A stretch of 64,000 bases of DNA from WHSW01 sp963740055 (GTDB lineage Bacteria > Actinomycetota > Thermoleophilia > Solirubrobacterales > 70-9): NCBI GenBank assembly GCA_963740055.1, contig CAVUCL010000001.1, positions 310,001 to 374,000 on the forward strand, given 5' to 3'. Position numbers and translations under genes: made by a program. Every line of letters starts with the position of its first letter. Within the stretch, counting starts at the first letter, position 1. Below the pieces are notes generated by a model. That model was not told the origin of the DNA and did not search any database. It saw nothing but the letters and a program-made list of their open reading frames with translations. This document shows positions 51,308 to 59,845 of this stretch, in pieces.

Positions 51308-51772
51308 ATGGCGGAGCGCAACACGATCAGCGCCGAGGGGATGGCGAAGGCCGAGGAGGAGCTGCGGCACCTGCGCGAGGAGCGCCGGCCGGAGATCGTC
51401 GCGGCGATCAAGACCGCGCGCGAGTTCGGCGACCTGAAGGAGAACGCCGAGTACCACGCCGCGCGCGAGGAGCAGAGCCACAACGAGGCCCGGATCCGGG
51501 TGCTCGAGCATCACCTCTCCTCGGTCGAGGTCTCCGAGCGGGCGGGCGACGGCAGCGTCGCCGCCGGCGCCACCGTCCGCTATCGCGACCTCGCCGCCGA
51601 CAAGGTGGTCGAGGCGACCCTCGTGCACCCGCTCGAGGCCGACCTCGGCGCCGGCAAGCTCTCGGTCGAGAGCCCGGTCGCCCAGGGCCTGCTCGGCGCC
51701 CGCGCGGGCGACACGGTGACGCTCACCACCCCGCGCGGCGAGAAGCAGGTCGAGGTGCTCGAGGTCGGCTAG
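51308..51772 (+). CDS. greA: Transcription elongation factor GreA
   Basis: GreA enters the RNA polymerase secondary channel and helps cleave backtracked RNA. It is 154 aa long. The N-terminal coiled coil has EELRHLREERRPEIVAAIKT and the conserved tip region with acidic residues in REFGDLKENAEYHAAREEQ. The C-terminal FKBP-like domain ends in GAATVRY-like and LTTPRGEKQVEVLEV segments, and the PVAQGLLGARAGDTV motif is typical. The ATG at 51308 suits the promoter; an in-frame ATG 19 codons earlier lies before the promoter box. It overlaps the P450 stop in CTAG. Confidence 0.94.
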   Translation: MAERNTISAEGMAKAEEELRHLREERRPEIVAAIKTAREFGDLKENAEYHAAREEQSHNEARIRVLEHHLSSVEVSERAGDGSVAAGATVRYRDLAADKVVEATLVHPLEADLGAGKLSVESPVAQGLLGARAGDTVTLTTPRGEKQVEVLEVG

Positions 51773-53097
51773 GCGACTACCGCCGGCACCGCCGCGGCGG
51801 GCGCGCTCACCGACCGCACCCGGACCGGCGTCCCATGGCGGGGCACCATCGTGATCCCGCGGATGACGACCGGATCGAGCTCCGGCCGCAGCGGCTCGAG
51901 GTCCACCCGCGTGACCACGGCCCGGATCACCTCGGCCATCTCCGCCTGCGCCAGCGCGGCGCCGATGCAGCGCCGGATCCCGCCGCCGAACGGCAGCCAG
52001 GAGTACGACTCCGCTCCCCGGTCGAGAAAGCGCTCGGGCCGGAACTCCGCCGCGCGCGGATACAGGTCCTCGCGACGGTGGACGAGCGCGATCGCCGGGT
52101 AGACCCGGATCCCCGCCGGCAGCTCCCACCCGGCGACCGTCCGCGGCGCCTTCAGGGTGCGCTCCGCGGCGTCGATCACCGGCCGCAGCCGCAGCGTCTC
52201 GGTCACCACCGCGTCGAGGTAGCCCCCGTCCCCGCCGTCGAGCTCGTCGCGAAGCCTGGCGAGCGTCGCCGGGTCGTGGAGCAGGAGGTCGAACGCGAAC
52301 GCGAGCCCGGTCGCCGTCGTCTCGTGTCCGGCGGCCAGCATCGTGATCAGCTCGTCGCGCAGCTCGCCGTCGCTGAGCGGCTCGCCGTCCTCGTCGCGAG
52401 CGCGCAGCAGCAGCGAGAGCACGTCGGTGCGCTGCTCGAGGTCCGCAGCCCCGCGCCGGCGCTCGATCTCCTCGTAGAGCAGCGCGTCGGCGACCGCCAG
52501 CCGCCGCCGCAGGCGCCCGCCGGGGGACAGCCGACCGAGGTCGCGACCGAGCGTCGGCGAGAGGAACAGCAGCGACCCCGAGTCGAGCAGCGCCAGCAGC
52601 GCCGCGCGCAGCCGCTGCACCCGCGCCGGCTCGGTGACGCCGAAGACCGCCCGGCAGATGACCTCGAAGGTCAGCGCCCGCATCCGCTCGCGCAGGACCA
52701 GCTCCCGTCCGGCGGACCAGGTGGCGATCTCGGCCGCCGCCGCCTCGCGGATCACCTCGCGAAACCCGGTCACCGCCGAGCCCTGGAACGGCGGCAGCAG
52801 CAACCGCCGCTGGCGCAGATGACGTTCCCCGTCCAGAACCAAGACCGAGCTCTCGCCGAGGACCGTCGCCAGCGGCGCGTTCGCCTCCCCGGCGTGCAGG
52901 TCGGACTGGTCGCCGGTGAACATCGAGCGGATCGCCTCCGGGTCCGCGACGTAGACCCCGGTGCCGAAGACCAGGTAGCGGACAGTGAACACGTCGCCGT
53001 AGCGCCGCTGCCATCCGAGCAGCGTCTCGAGCGGACGCCGGGCGAGCCGCGCCGTGTTCACGGTCGCCGGCGCGCGCGGTCCGGGCGGCAGGGCCAA
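51769..53097 (-). CDS. Cytochrome P450
   Basis: This is a 442-aa heme-thiolate monooxygenase. The I-helix oxygen-activation motif is AGHETTATG near residue 257. The K-helix ExxR is ETLRLRPVID near 300. The PERF-like motif is FRPERFLDRG, and the heme loop FGGGIRRCIGAALAQAEM carries the Cys ligand near 372. The protein is soluble (no N-terminal anchor) and resembles bacterial P450s related to fatty-acid or terpenoid hydroxylases, but the substrate cannot be named. It starts with TTG, 13 nt after the small membrane protein gene. No ferredoxin gene is adjacent. Confidence 0.94.
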   Translation of the reverse strand: MALPPGPRAPATVNTARLARRPLETLLGWQRRYGDVFTVRYLVFGTGVYVADPEAIRSMFTGDQSDLHAGEANAPLATVLGESSVLVLDGERHLRQRRLLLPPFQGSAVTGFREVIREAAAAEIATWSAGRELVLRERMRALTFEVICRAVFGVTEPARVQRLRAALLALLDSGSLLFLSPTLGRDLGRLSPGGRLRRRLAVADALLYEEIERRRGAADLEQRTDVLSLLLRARDEDGEPLSDGELRDELITMLAAGHETTATGLAFAFDLLLHDPATLARLRDELDGGDGGYLDAVVTETLRLRPVIDAAERTLKAPRTVAGWELPAGIRVYPAIALVHRREDLYPRAAEFRPERFLDRGAESYSWLPFGGGIRRCIGAALAQAEMAEVIRAVVTRVDLEPLRPELDPVVIRGITMVPRHGTPVRVRSVSAPAAAVPAVVA

Positions 53098-53110
53098 GGT
53101 GCGGAGCCCG

Positions 53111-53296
53111 TCAGTCCCCGGGCGGGTTGCGCAGCGCGCCCAGCAGCGCCGAGCCGAGCATCACGACGATCGCGAACGCGGCGACGGTGAGCACGTCGAA
53201 GCCGGACGAGATCGCGACCGAGGCGGTCATCGCGGCGAACAGGCCGACGAAGATCAGGCCGCAGACCAGCAGGGCTGTGCGCAGATCGGGGTCCAA
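53111..53296 (-). CDS. Small two-helix membrane protein
   Basis: This 61-residue protein consists almost entirely of two hydrophobic helices (TALLVCGLIFVGLFAAMTASV and LTVAAFAIVVMLGSALLGAL) with a short polar turn. No family was recognised. The start is TTG, with a TACTAG box 8 nt before it that fits the leaderless pattern. Only 13 nt separate it from the P450 gene, so the two may be co-transcribed. Confidence 0.6.
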   Translation of the reverse strand: MDPDLRTALLVCGLIFVGLFAAMTASVAISSGFDVLTVAAFAIVVMLGSALLGALRNPPGD

Positions 53297-53348
53297 GTCG
53301 GCCCCTAGTACACAGTCTGCGTCGGATCGGCGCGCCGACGGTGCGCGA

Positions 53349-54308
53349 TCAGGCCGCGCGGCGCTCGGCGACCTCGGCCGCCGCCTCGTCGGCGTGATAC
53401 GAGCTGCGAACCAGCGGCCCGGAGGCGACCGACTCGAAGCCGAGCTCGTAGGCGGCCTCGCGAAGCGCGTCGAACTCGTCCGGGTGCCAGTAGCGAACCA
53501 CCGGCAGGTGGTCGCGAGTCGGTCTCAGGTACTGACCGACGGTGAGGATCTGGACCCCGTGCTCGCGCAGGATCGCGAACGTCTCGACCATCTCGTCGAA
53601 CTCCTCGCCGAGGCCGACCATCAACCCCGACTTCGTGACCACGCCCTCGCCGCCCATCTCCTTCGCCAGCCGCAGCACCCGCGCCGAGCGCATGAAGTCG
53701 GAGCCGCGCCGCGCCCGCGGGTACAGGCGCGGGACCGTCTCGACGTTGTGGTTGAAGACGTCGGGTCGCTCGTGGACCACCTTCGCCAGCGGCATCTCCT
53801 GGCCGCGGAAGTCGGGGGTCAGGACCTCGACCTTGCAGCCGGGGGCCATGATCCGGATCGAGCGGATCACGCCGACGAATGCGCCGGCGCCGTAGTCGGG
53901 GAGGTCATCGCGGTCGACCGAGGTGATCACCGCGTGGCGAAGCCCCATCTTCTTCACCTGGGTCGCGACGCGCAGCGGCTCGAGCGGGTCGTTCCAGGTC
54001 GGCACCCCCGTCTGCACGTTGCAGAAGCCGCAGCGTCGGGTGCAGACGTCGCCGAGGATCATGAACGTCGCCGTGCCGCGCTCCCAGCACTCGCCGACGT
54101 TCGGGCAGTTGGCCTCCTCGCAGACCGTGTGCAGGTTGTCGGCCTCGATCGACTTCTTCAGCTTCCGGTACGCCGGCCCGCCGGGAGCCGGGACCTTGAG
54201 CCAGGGCGGCTTGCGCTCGCGAAACGGGCGCCCCTCGATCCCGGTCGCGCCACCCGGATTCGCGCGCGAGCGGGTGACGTGAACCCGTGGTTGTTCGACC
54301 GTGCTCAT
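53349..54308 (-). CDS. lipA: Lipoyl synthase
   Basis: This radical-SAM enzyme inserts two sulfurs into protein-bound octanoyl groups to form lipoyl. It is 319 aa long. The auxiliary cluster motif CEEANCPNVGEC uses Cys63, 68 and 74. The radical SAM cluster CTRRCGFC uses Cys89, 93 and 96. The C-terminal RSSYHADE motif supplies the serine ligand. The ATG overlaps the lipB stop by 4 nt. The lipoyl group it makes is needed by the E2 proteins encoded upstream on the same strand. Confidence 0.97.
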   Translation of the reverse strand: MSTVEQPRVHVTRSRANPGGATGIEGRPFRERKPPWLKVPAPGGPAYRKLKKSIEADNLHTVCEEANCPNVGECWERGTATFMILGDVCTRRCGFCNVQTGVPTWNDPLEPLRVATQVKKMGLRHAVITSVDRDDLPDYGAGAFVGVIRSIRIMAPGCKVEVLTPDFRGQEMPLAKVVHERPDVFNHNVETVPRLYPRARRGSDFMRSARVLRLAKEMGGEGVVTKSGLMVGLGEEFDEMVETFAILREHGVQILTVGQYLRPTRDHLPVVRYWHPDEFDALREAAYELGFESVASGPLVRSSYHADEAAAEVAERRAA

Positions 54309-55033
54309 GCGACCTCTGCCTCCAAAGCTAGCGGGCGGGTGATCTCTTCCCAGGAGCGCTCGACCGGATCGCGCCCGTAGGCACGGGCGAGGGCGTTCGC
54401 GAGCGTGGTCGCGAACGCGTCCAGCTCCTGCTCGGCGCCGAGCTCGCGCGTGAGCGAGCTCATCCGCACCGCCTCGATCCCGCAGGGCACGATCCACTCG
54501 AACGGCTGCAGGTCGTTGTTGACGTTGATCGCGAGCCCGTGGGTGGTGATCCCGCGGCTGACGTGGATCCCGATCGAGCCGATCTTGCGCGCGTCGCCGC
54601 CGGGCGGCGGCTCGGCGCCGACCCAGACGCCGGTGAGGCCGTCGAACAGCCGCGCTGCGACCCCCCACTCGCCGAGCGCGGCGATCATCGCCGCCTCCAT
54701 CCCGCTGACGAACTCCCGCACGTCGTCGCGGTCCGCGAGCGCCGAGAGGTCGACGATCGGATAGGCGACGAGCTGGCCGGGGCCGTGGTAGGTGACCCGC
54801 CCGCCGCGATCGGTGTCGGTCACCTCGATCCCCTGCATCTCGTACCAGCTCTCGCCCATCGGCAGCTCGGAGGGATCGCTGCGACGGCCCTTGGTGTAGA
54901 CGGGCGGGTGCTCGAGGAGCAGCAGCAGGTCCTCGACCTCGCCGGCGCGCCGGGCAGCCGCCAGCGCCTCCTGCACCTCCCGCGCTCGGTCATACGGCAC
55001 GGTGCCCGCGCGCACGACCCAGAGCTCGTCCAT
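54305..55033 (-). CDS. lipB: Octanoyl-[ACP]:protein octanoyltransferase
   Basis: This enzyme transfers octanoyl from acyl carrier protein to the lipoyl-domain lysine. It is 242 aa long. The motif RGGRVTYHGPGQLVAYP is present, the catalytic Lys lies in GDARKIGSIGIHV, and the catalytic Cys lies in WIVPCGIE. The ATG at 55033 follows the leucine-dehydrogenase-type stop by 5 nt, and the end overlaps lipA. A lipB-lipA pair directly behind a branched-chain oxoacid dehydrogenase set is a sensible unit. Confidence 0.96.
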   Translation of the reverse strand: MDELWVVRAGTVPYDRAREVQEALAAARRAGEVEDLLLLLEHPPVYTKGRRSDPSELPMGESWYEMQGIEVTDTDRGGRVTYHGPGQLVAYPIVDLSALADRDDVREFVSGMEAAMIAALGEWGVAARLFDGLTGVWVGAEPPPGGDARKIGSIGIHVSRGITTHGLAINVNNDLQPFEWIVPCGIEAVRMSSLTRELGAEQELDAFATTLANALARAYGRDPVERSWEEITRPLALEAEVA

Positions 55034-55038
55034 CGGGC

Positions 55039-56163
55039 TCAGTCTCGCAGAGCGGCGTCGAGACGCTCGCGGGCGCGCTCGCGCGCCGCGGTCAGCGGCG
55101 AGACCTCGCGCTCCCGGGCGCTCGCGAGCACCGCGCCGAGCGTCTGCTCGATCCCCTCGGCCAGCGCCACGGCGTGCTCCTCGGAGTAGCCCTTGATCTC
55201 CCGGTAGACGTGGATCAACCCGCCGGCGTTGGCGATGAAGTCGGGGGCGTAGAGGATCCCGCGCCCGGCGAGCAGCTCCGCGAGCGACTCCTCGGCGAGC
55301 TGGTTGTTGGCCGAGCCGCAGACGATCTCGCAGCGCAGCCGGCTCGCGTTCGCGGCCGAGATCGCGCCGCCGAGCGCGCACGGGGCGAGCACGTCGCACT
55401 CGACCTCGAGCGCTTCGGCGGGGTCGACCCAGCGCGCGCCGAGCGCGTCGGCGAAAGCGCGACGTTCGGCGACGATGTCGGAGGCGATCAACTCGCAGCC
55501 GGCGGCGGCGAGGCGCTCGGCGAGCACCGCGCCGACGTGTCCGAGGCCGACCACGGCGACGCTGTGGCCGGCGAGGTCACGGCTGCCGTAACGGGCCTGG
55601 GCGCAGGCGCGAATCGCCGCTTCGACCCCGATCGCCGTGAACGGGCTCGGGTCGCCGCTGCCACCGCGCTCGGCGGGGAGGCCGGTGAGGTGGGCGGTGC
55701 GCTCACGGATCGCGACCAGGTCGCCGGGCGAGACGCCGACGTCCTCCGCGGTCACGTAGCGCCCGTCGAGCGACTCGACCAGGTCGCCGAAGTCGAGCAG
55801 GGCCGCGTGCCGGCGGTCCCCGGTGAGCCCCGCGGCGGGGGCGCAGATGACGCCCTTGCCGCCGCCGAGGTCGAGCCCGGCCGCGGCCGCCTTGTAGGTC
55901 ATTCCGGAGGCGAGGCGAAGCGCGTCGCGCGCCGCGTCCTCGGGCGTCGGGTAGTGCCATACGCGCAGCCCGCCGAGCGCCGGCCCGAGCGCGGTCGAGT
56001 GGATCGCGACGACGCAGTGGACGCCGGAGCGCGCTCCGCGCCTGATCGCGAGCTCCTCGTGGTCGAAGGGCACCGGCGGGATCGCCGACTCGGCGACGCC
56101 CAGCGGCTCGAGCGCCGCCGGGGCGGTGGCTCCGTTGCCGCTGTGACCGACCGCGATCGCCAT
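55039..56163 (-). CDS. Leucine/valine dehydrogenase type amino acid dehydrogenase
   Basis: This 374-aa Glu/Leu/Phe/Val dehydrogenase of the short, branched-chain-specific type deaminates Leu, Val or Ile to 2-oxoacids. It has the substrate pocket region STALGPALGGLRVWHYP, the catalytic Lys in LDLGGGKGVICAP, the Rossmann motif VVGLGHVGAVLAERL, and GSANNQLAEESLA. The ATG at 56163 overlaps the E2 stop by 1 nt (TGATG). Its product is the expected substrate of the adjacent branched-chain 2-oxoacid dehydrogenase. It differs from the larger glutamate-type enzyme at 49686. Confidence 0.9.
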   Translation of the reverse strand: MAIAVGHSGNGATAPAALEPLGVAESAIPPVPFDHEELAIRRGARSGVHCVVAIHSTALGPALGGLRVWHYPTPEDAARDALRLASGMTYKAAAAGLDLGGGKGVICAPAAGLTGDRRHAALLDFGDLVESLDGRYVTAEDVGVSPGDLVAIRERTAHLTGLPAERGGSGDPSPFTAIGVEAAIRACAQARYGSRDLAGHSVAVVGLGHVGAVLAERLAAAGCELIASDIVAERRAFADALGARWVDPAEALEVECDVLAPCALGGAISAANASRLRCEIVCGSANNQLAEESLAELLAGRGILYAPDFIANAGGLIHVYREIKGYSEEHAVALAEGIEQTLGAVLASAREREVSPLTAARERARERLDAALRD

Positions 56164-57485
56164 CACTCGGCCTCCCATCCCTCGAGCCTGCGCTTGATCC
56201 GCGCCAGGAAGCGGGCCGCCTCGGCGCCGTCGAGTGCCCGGTGGTCCCACGACATCGGCAGGTAGGTCATCGGCCGGATCGCGATCCCGTCGCCGCCCTC
56301 TGGGTCCTCGACAACAACGGGGCGCTTGACGATCGCCTCGAGGTCGAGGATCGCGACCTGGGGCTGGTTGATGATCGGCGTCGCGAGCACGGCGCCGAAC
56401 TGGCCCGGGTTGGTGATCGTGAACGTGCCGCCGTGGACCTCATCGGGGTCGAGCCGCTTCGAGCGCGCGCGCTCGGCGACGTCGGCGATCTCGGCCGCCA
56501 TGCCCTCGAGGCTGAGCCGCTGCGCGCGCCGGATCACCGGCACGATCAGGCCCTGCTCGAGCGCGACCGCGATCCCGAGGTTGACGTCGTCGTGGTGGAC
56601 GATCTCGTCCCCGTCGACCGACGCGTTCAGGATCGGGTGGTGGGCGAGCGCCTCGACCGTCGCCTGGGCGACGAAGGCGAGGTAGGTGAGCCGAACGCCG
56701 CGCCGCTCCATCATCGGCTTCAGCTCGCGCCGCCGTGCCGCGACCCGCGACATGTCGACCTCGACGATGGTCGTGCAGTGCGCGGCGGTGCGCCGGCTCT
56801 CGACCATGTGCTTGGCGATCATCTGGCGCATCGGCGTCATCGGCTCGCGTCGCTCGCCGTCGGCGGTCACTGGCTCGCGATCCGGCGCCGGCTGTTCCGG
56901 GGCCTGCGGCTCGGGCGCGGGTTCGGGCTTGTACGGGGACTCCGAATGCAGCACCGGCTGGCGCTTCGGCGCCGGCTCGGCCTCCGGGTGTCCGTTCTCG
57001 ACCTGGGCGAGGACGTCCTTCTTTCGCACCCGGCCGCCGATCCCGGTGCCCTCGATCCGATCGAGGTCGATCCCGTGCTTGTCGGCGATCCGCCGCACGA
57101 TCGGCGAGTAGAAGCCCGACCGATCGGGCTCGCCTTCGGCCGCGGGCGACGGCTCCGCCGCCCCGGAGTCGGCCGCGCTCGATGGCGCCTCCGCCTCTCC
57201 GTGCTCCGTGCTCGGACCGTCCTCGTCGGGATGGGCCTGACCGGGCGTCGCAGCCGCGTCGATCTCGGCGATCGGCTCGCCGACGGGGACGCTGTCGCCG
57301 GGCTCGGCGACGATCCGCGCCAACCGGCCGCTGGCCGGGGACGGGATCTCGACGTCGACCTTGTCCGTGGTCACGTCGGCGATCGTCTCGTCGGCCTCGA
57401 TCCAGTCGCCGGGCTGCTTGCGCCACTCGAGGATCGTCCCCTCGCTCACCGAGATGCCCATCTTGGGCATCTCGACGAGCACCAA
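56163..57485 (-). CDS. 2-oxoacid dehydrogenase E2, branched-chain type
   Basis: This is the 440-aa acyltransferase core of the complex. The lipoyl domain at residues 1-78 has the lipoylated Lys42 in TTDKVDVEIPSP. A long Ala/Pro/Glu linker is followed by the E1/E3-binding domain near 132-170 (SPIVRRIADKHGIDL). The catalytic domain follows from about 215, ending with MSWDHRALDGAEAARFL, which carries the active-site His and Asp. It starts with TTG (57485), or a GTG one codon later, behind GAGGAGG. The assignment to branched-chain substrates rests on the neighbouring leucine-type dehydrogenase. Confidence 0.92.
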   Translation of the reverse strand: MVLVEMPKMGISVSEGTILEWRKQPGDWIEADETIADVTTDKVDVEIPSPASGRLARIVAEPGDSVPVGEPIAEIDAAATPGQAHPDEDGPSTEHGEAEAPSSAADSGAAEPSPAAEGEPDRSGFYSPIVRRIADKHGIDLDRIEGTGIGGRVRKKDVLAQVENGHPEAEPAPKRQPVLHSESPYKPEPAPEPQAPEQPAPDREPVTADGERREPMTPMRQMIAKHMVESRRTAAHCTTIVEVDMSRVAARRRELKPMMERRGVRLTYLAFVAQATVEALAHHPILNASVDGDEIVHHDDVNLGIAVALEQGLIVPVIRRAQRLSLEGMAAEIADVAERARSKRLDPDEVHGGTFTITNPGQFGAVLATPIINQPQVAILDLEAIVKRPVVVEDPEGGDGIAIRPMTYLPMSWDHRALDGAEAARFLARIKRRLEGWEAE

Positions 57486-57568
57486 CGTTCCGCCCGCCTC
57501 CTCGAAGACAAGTCGCCGCCTCCTCAGCTTCGCTTCCGGGGGCGGCCGGGTCAGGCGAAGGACGACTG

Positions 57569-58534
57569 CTAGTAGGCGAGGAGCTCATTGCAAGCCTCCT
57601 TCATGTCGTCGAGCTGGGGCAGGACGGCCTGCTCGAGCGGGGGGCTGAACGGGATCGGGACGTCGGGGGCGGTGAGCCGCCGCACCGGCGCGTCGAGGTC
57701 CTCGAACGCCTCCGCCGCGACCAGCGCCGCGACCTCGGCGCCGACCCCGCACGACTGCGTCGCCTCGTGCGCGACCAGCACCTTGCCGGTCTTGCGCGCG
57801 CTGGCGAGGATCGCGTCGGTGTCGAGCGGGCACAGCGAGCGCAGGTCGATCACCTCGATGTCCTCGTCGAGCGCCTCCGCCGCCTCGAGCGCCAGGTGGA
57901 CCGCCGATCCGTAGGCGATCACCGAGAGCTCGCCGCCCTCGCGCGCGATTCGCGCCTGCCCGAGCTCGACCGCGTGCTCGCCCTCCGGCACCTCTCCCTT
58001 GACGTATCTGTAGAGCCCCTTGTGCTCGAGGAAGCAGACCGGGTTCGGATCGCGGATCGCCGCCGTTAGCAGGCCCTTGGCGTCGGCCGCGGTCGCGGGC
58101 GCCACCACCTTGAGCCCGGGCGACTGCAGGAACCAGGCCTCGGGGTTCTGCGAGTGGAAGGGACCGCCGGAGAAGCCGCCGCCCGAGGGCAGGCGGACGA
58201 CCATCGGCACCGCGACGCCCTGGCGGTAATGCAGCTTTCCGGCGACGTTGACGAGCTGGTCGAAGCCGCAGGAGATGAAGTCCGCGAACTGCATCTCGCA
58301 GACCGGACGCAGCCCCTCGACCGCGGCGCCGACAGCGGCGCCGATGATCGCGTTCTCGGCCAGCGGAGTGTCAAAGACGCGCTCGGCGCCGAACTCCTCC
58401 ATGAACCCGTCGGTGACCTTGAACGCGCCGCCGAAGGCGCCGATGTCCTCGCCGAGGCAGAGCACCGTGTCGTCGCGGCGCATCTCCTCGCGGAGGCCGT
58501 CGGAGATCGCTTCGAGGTATGTGAGCTCGGCCAT
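57569..58534 (-). CDS. 2-oxoacid dehydrogenase E1 beta subunit, branched-chain type
   Basis: This is the beta half of the thiamine-diphosphate-dependent decarboxylase, 321 aa. It has CLGEDIGAFGGAFKV, the conserved Glu60 in FDTPLAENAIIG that activates the cofactor, EMQFADFISCGFDQLVN, and His127 in GGPFHSQNPE. The C-terminal transketolase domain has EVIDLRSLCPLDTDAIL. All catalytic positions are intact, in contrast to the homologue at 60322. It overlaps E1 alpha by 1 nt; 83 nt separate it from E2. Confidence 0.94.
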   Translation of the reverse strand: MAELTYLEAISDGLREEMRRDDTVLCLGEDIGAFGGAFKVTDGFMEEFGAERVFDTPLAENAIIGAAVGAAVEGLRPVCEMQFADFISCGFDQLVNVAGKLHYRQGVAVPMVVRLPSGGGFSGGPFHSQNPEAWFLQSPGLKVVAPATAADAKGLLTAAIRDPNPVCFLEHKGLYRYVKGEVPEGEHAVELGQARIAREGGELSVIAYGSAVHLALEAAEALDEDIEVIDLRSLCPLDTDAILASARKTGKVLVAHEATQSCGVGAEVAALVAAEAFEDLDAPVRRLTAPDVPIPFSPPLEQAVLPQLDDMKEACNELLAY

Positions 58535-59643
58535 CAGGCGACCTCGGCGAGCTCGGAAGAGCTCCAGTGCGACCACGGCGCGTGGCCGTCGCCGAGCGTC
58601 GTCGGCGCGTCGGCGAAGACTCCGGACTGGGCGCTCGCCGGGTCCGGCATCGGCGAGTCGAGCGCCTTCTTCGCGCACTCGTCGACGTAGGACTTGACCT
58701 CGGCGCGGATCGACTCGATCTCGTCCTCGGAGAAGCCGTGCTCGGCGACGAGGCGCTTGCCGTAGCTCGCGATCGGGTCGCGCCGCGCCCACTCCTCGAA
58801 CATCTCCGGCGGCACGTAGCTCATGTCGTCATGGGCCCCGTGACCGTGCATGCGCATCGTCCGGCACTCGATCAGGGTCGGGCCGGCGCCCGAGCGGGCG
58901 CGCTCGGCGGCCGCGCGCGAGGCCTCGAACACGGCCTCGACGTCGTTGCCGTCGACGGCGAGCCCGGGGAACCCGTAGCTGGCGGCGCGCTCGACCGGGT
59001 CGACGGCGAACTCGAGCTCGTTCGGCGTCGAGTACGCGAAGCCGTTGTTCTCGAGCACGAAGACGACCGGCAGGTCGTGGATCCCGGCGAGGTTCATCGC
59101 CTCGTGCCACTGCCCGTTCGCGGTCGAGCCCTCGCCGAAGTAGGTCATCGCGACGCGGCGCTCGCGGCGGAGCTTGAACGAGAGCGCCATCCCGGTGGCG
59201 ACGAGCGCCATGTCGGGGAGCATCGAGACCATCCCGACGCAGCCGAGCTCGCGGTCGCCGAAGTGCATGTTGCCGTCCCTGCCACCGGTCGGGCCGTCGC
59301 TGCGGCCCATGTAGTTGGCGAGGTAGCGGTCCGGGGTGACGCCGCGGACGAAGTGCGCCCCGAGGTCGCGGTGCAGGATGCACATCCGGTCGCGCGGGCC
59401 GAGCACGTAGGCGGAGCCGACGGAGATCGCCTCCTGGCCGCAGCCGTCGTAGAAGCTGCCGGGGATCTTGCCCTGCCGGTAGAGGGTGATGCCGCGCTCC
59501 TCGGCGCTGCGCATCATCGCCATGTACCGGAACAGGTTGAGCCGGTCGTCCCGGCTCAGGTGCTCGCCGGCGAGCTCGTTCGCGCGCGCGCTCGCTCCGT
59601 CGCTCGCTCGCTCGCTCGCGACCGCGCCATTGGCTGGCTTCAT
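58534..59643 (-). CDS. 2-oxoacid dehydrogenase E1 alpha subunit, branched-chain type
   Basis: This is the 369-aa alpha half of E1. The thiamine-diphosphate motif runs from GEG (170-172) to NN (199-200). Other markers are YDGCGQEAISVG and MRMHGHGAHDDMSY in the loop that is phosphorylated in eukaryotes. The first 30 residues are low complexity, encoded partly by CGCT repeats near 59600, and may be a recently expanded N-terminus. GGAAAG stands just before the ATG. It is the first gene of the intact set, behind a 200-nt region with repeats that could hold its control elements. Confidence 0.93.
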   Translation of the reverse strand: MKPANGAVASERASDGASARANELAGEHLSRDDRLNLFRYMAMMRSAEERGITLYRQGKIPGSFYDGCGQEAISVGSAYVLGPRDRMCILHRDLGAHFVRGVTPDRYLANYMGRSDGPTGGRDGNMHFGDRELGCVGMVSMLPDMALVATGMALSFKLRRERRVAMTYFGEGSTANGQWHEAMNLAGIHDLPVVFVLENNGFAYSTPNELEFAVDPVERAASYGFPGLAVDGNDVEAVFEASRAAAERARSGAGPTLIECRTMRMHGHGAHDDMSYVPPEMFEEWARRDPIASYGKRLVAEHGFSEDEIESIRAEVKSYVDECAKKALDSPMPDPASAQSGVFADAPTTLGDGHAPWSHWSSSELAEVA

Positions 59644-59845
59644 CTTTCCGCCCTTCGCGTCTGGTCGACCCTTCGGGATCTCCTCCGGTCCGACCGTGTC
59701 TTCGTCGCTTCGGGATCTCCTCCGCGACGCCTATGGACGACGGGATCGAGCGGTTCCTCCCTCGATCCCTATGTCTGTCGCGACCGCCCCGGCCTCTTGG
59801 TTGGTGCGAATCGCTACGTCGATTCTATTCCCGATCGCAGATGTT
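59644..59845. promoter_or_regulatory. Intergenic control region of the branched-chain set, with repeats
   Basis: Two perfect copies of TTCGGGATCTCCTCCG occur (59672-59687 and 59709-59724; 37 nt from start to start). A 9-bp inverted repeat, GGGATCGAG (59742-59750) with CTCGATCCC (59761-59769) around a 10-nt loop, follows. All lie upstream of E1 alpha on the minus strand. The direct repeats are good candidates for regulator-binding sites, and the hairpin for an end of the preceding transcript or a leader structure. No T-run follows the hairpin. Confidence 0.5.

Noticed and set aside
53349..54668. Longer lipA frame starting at 54668
   Set aside because: The added 120 residues overlap lipB in another frame and are not LipA-like; the ATG at 54308 overlaps the lipB stop as ATGA.
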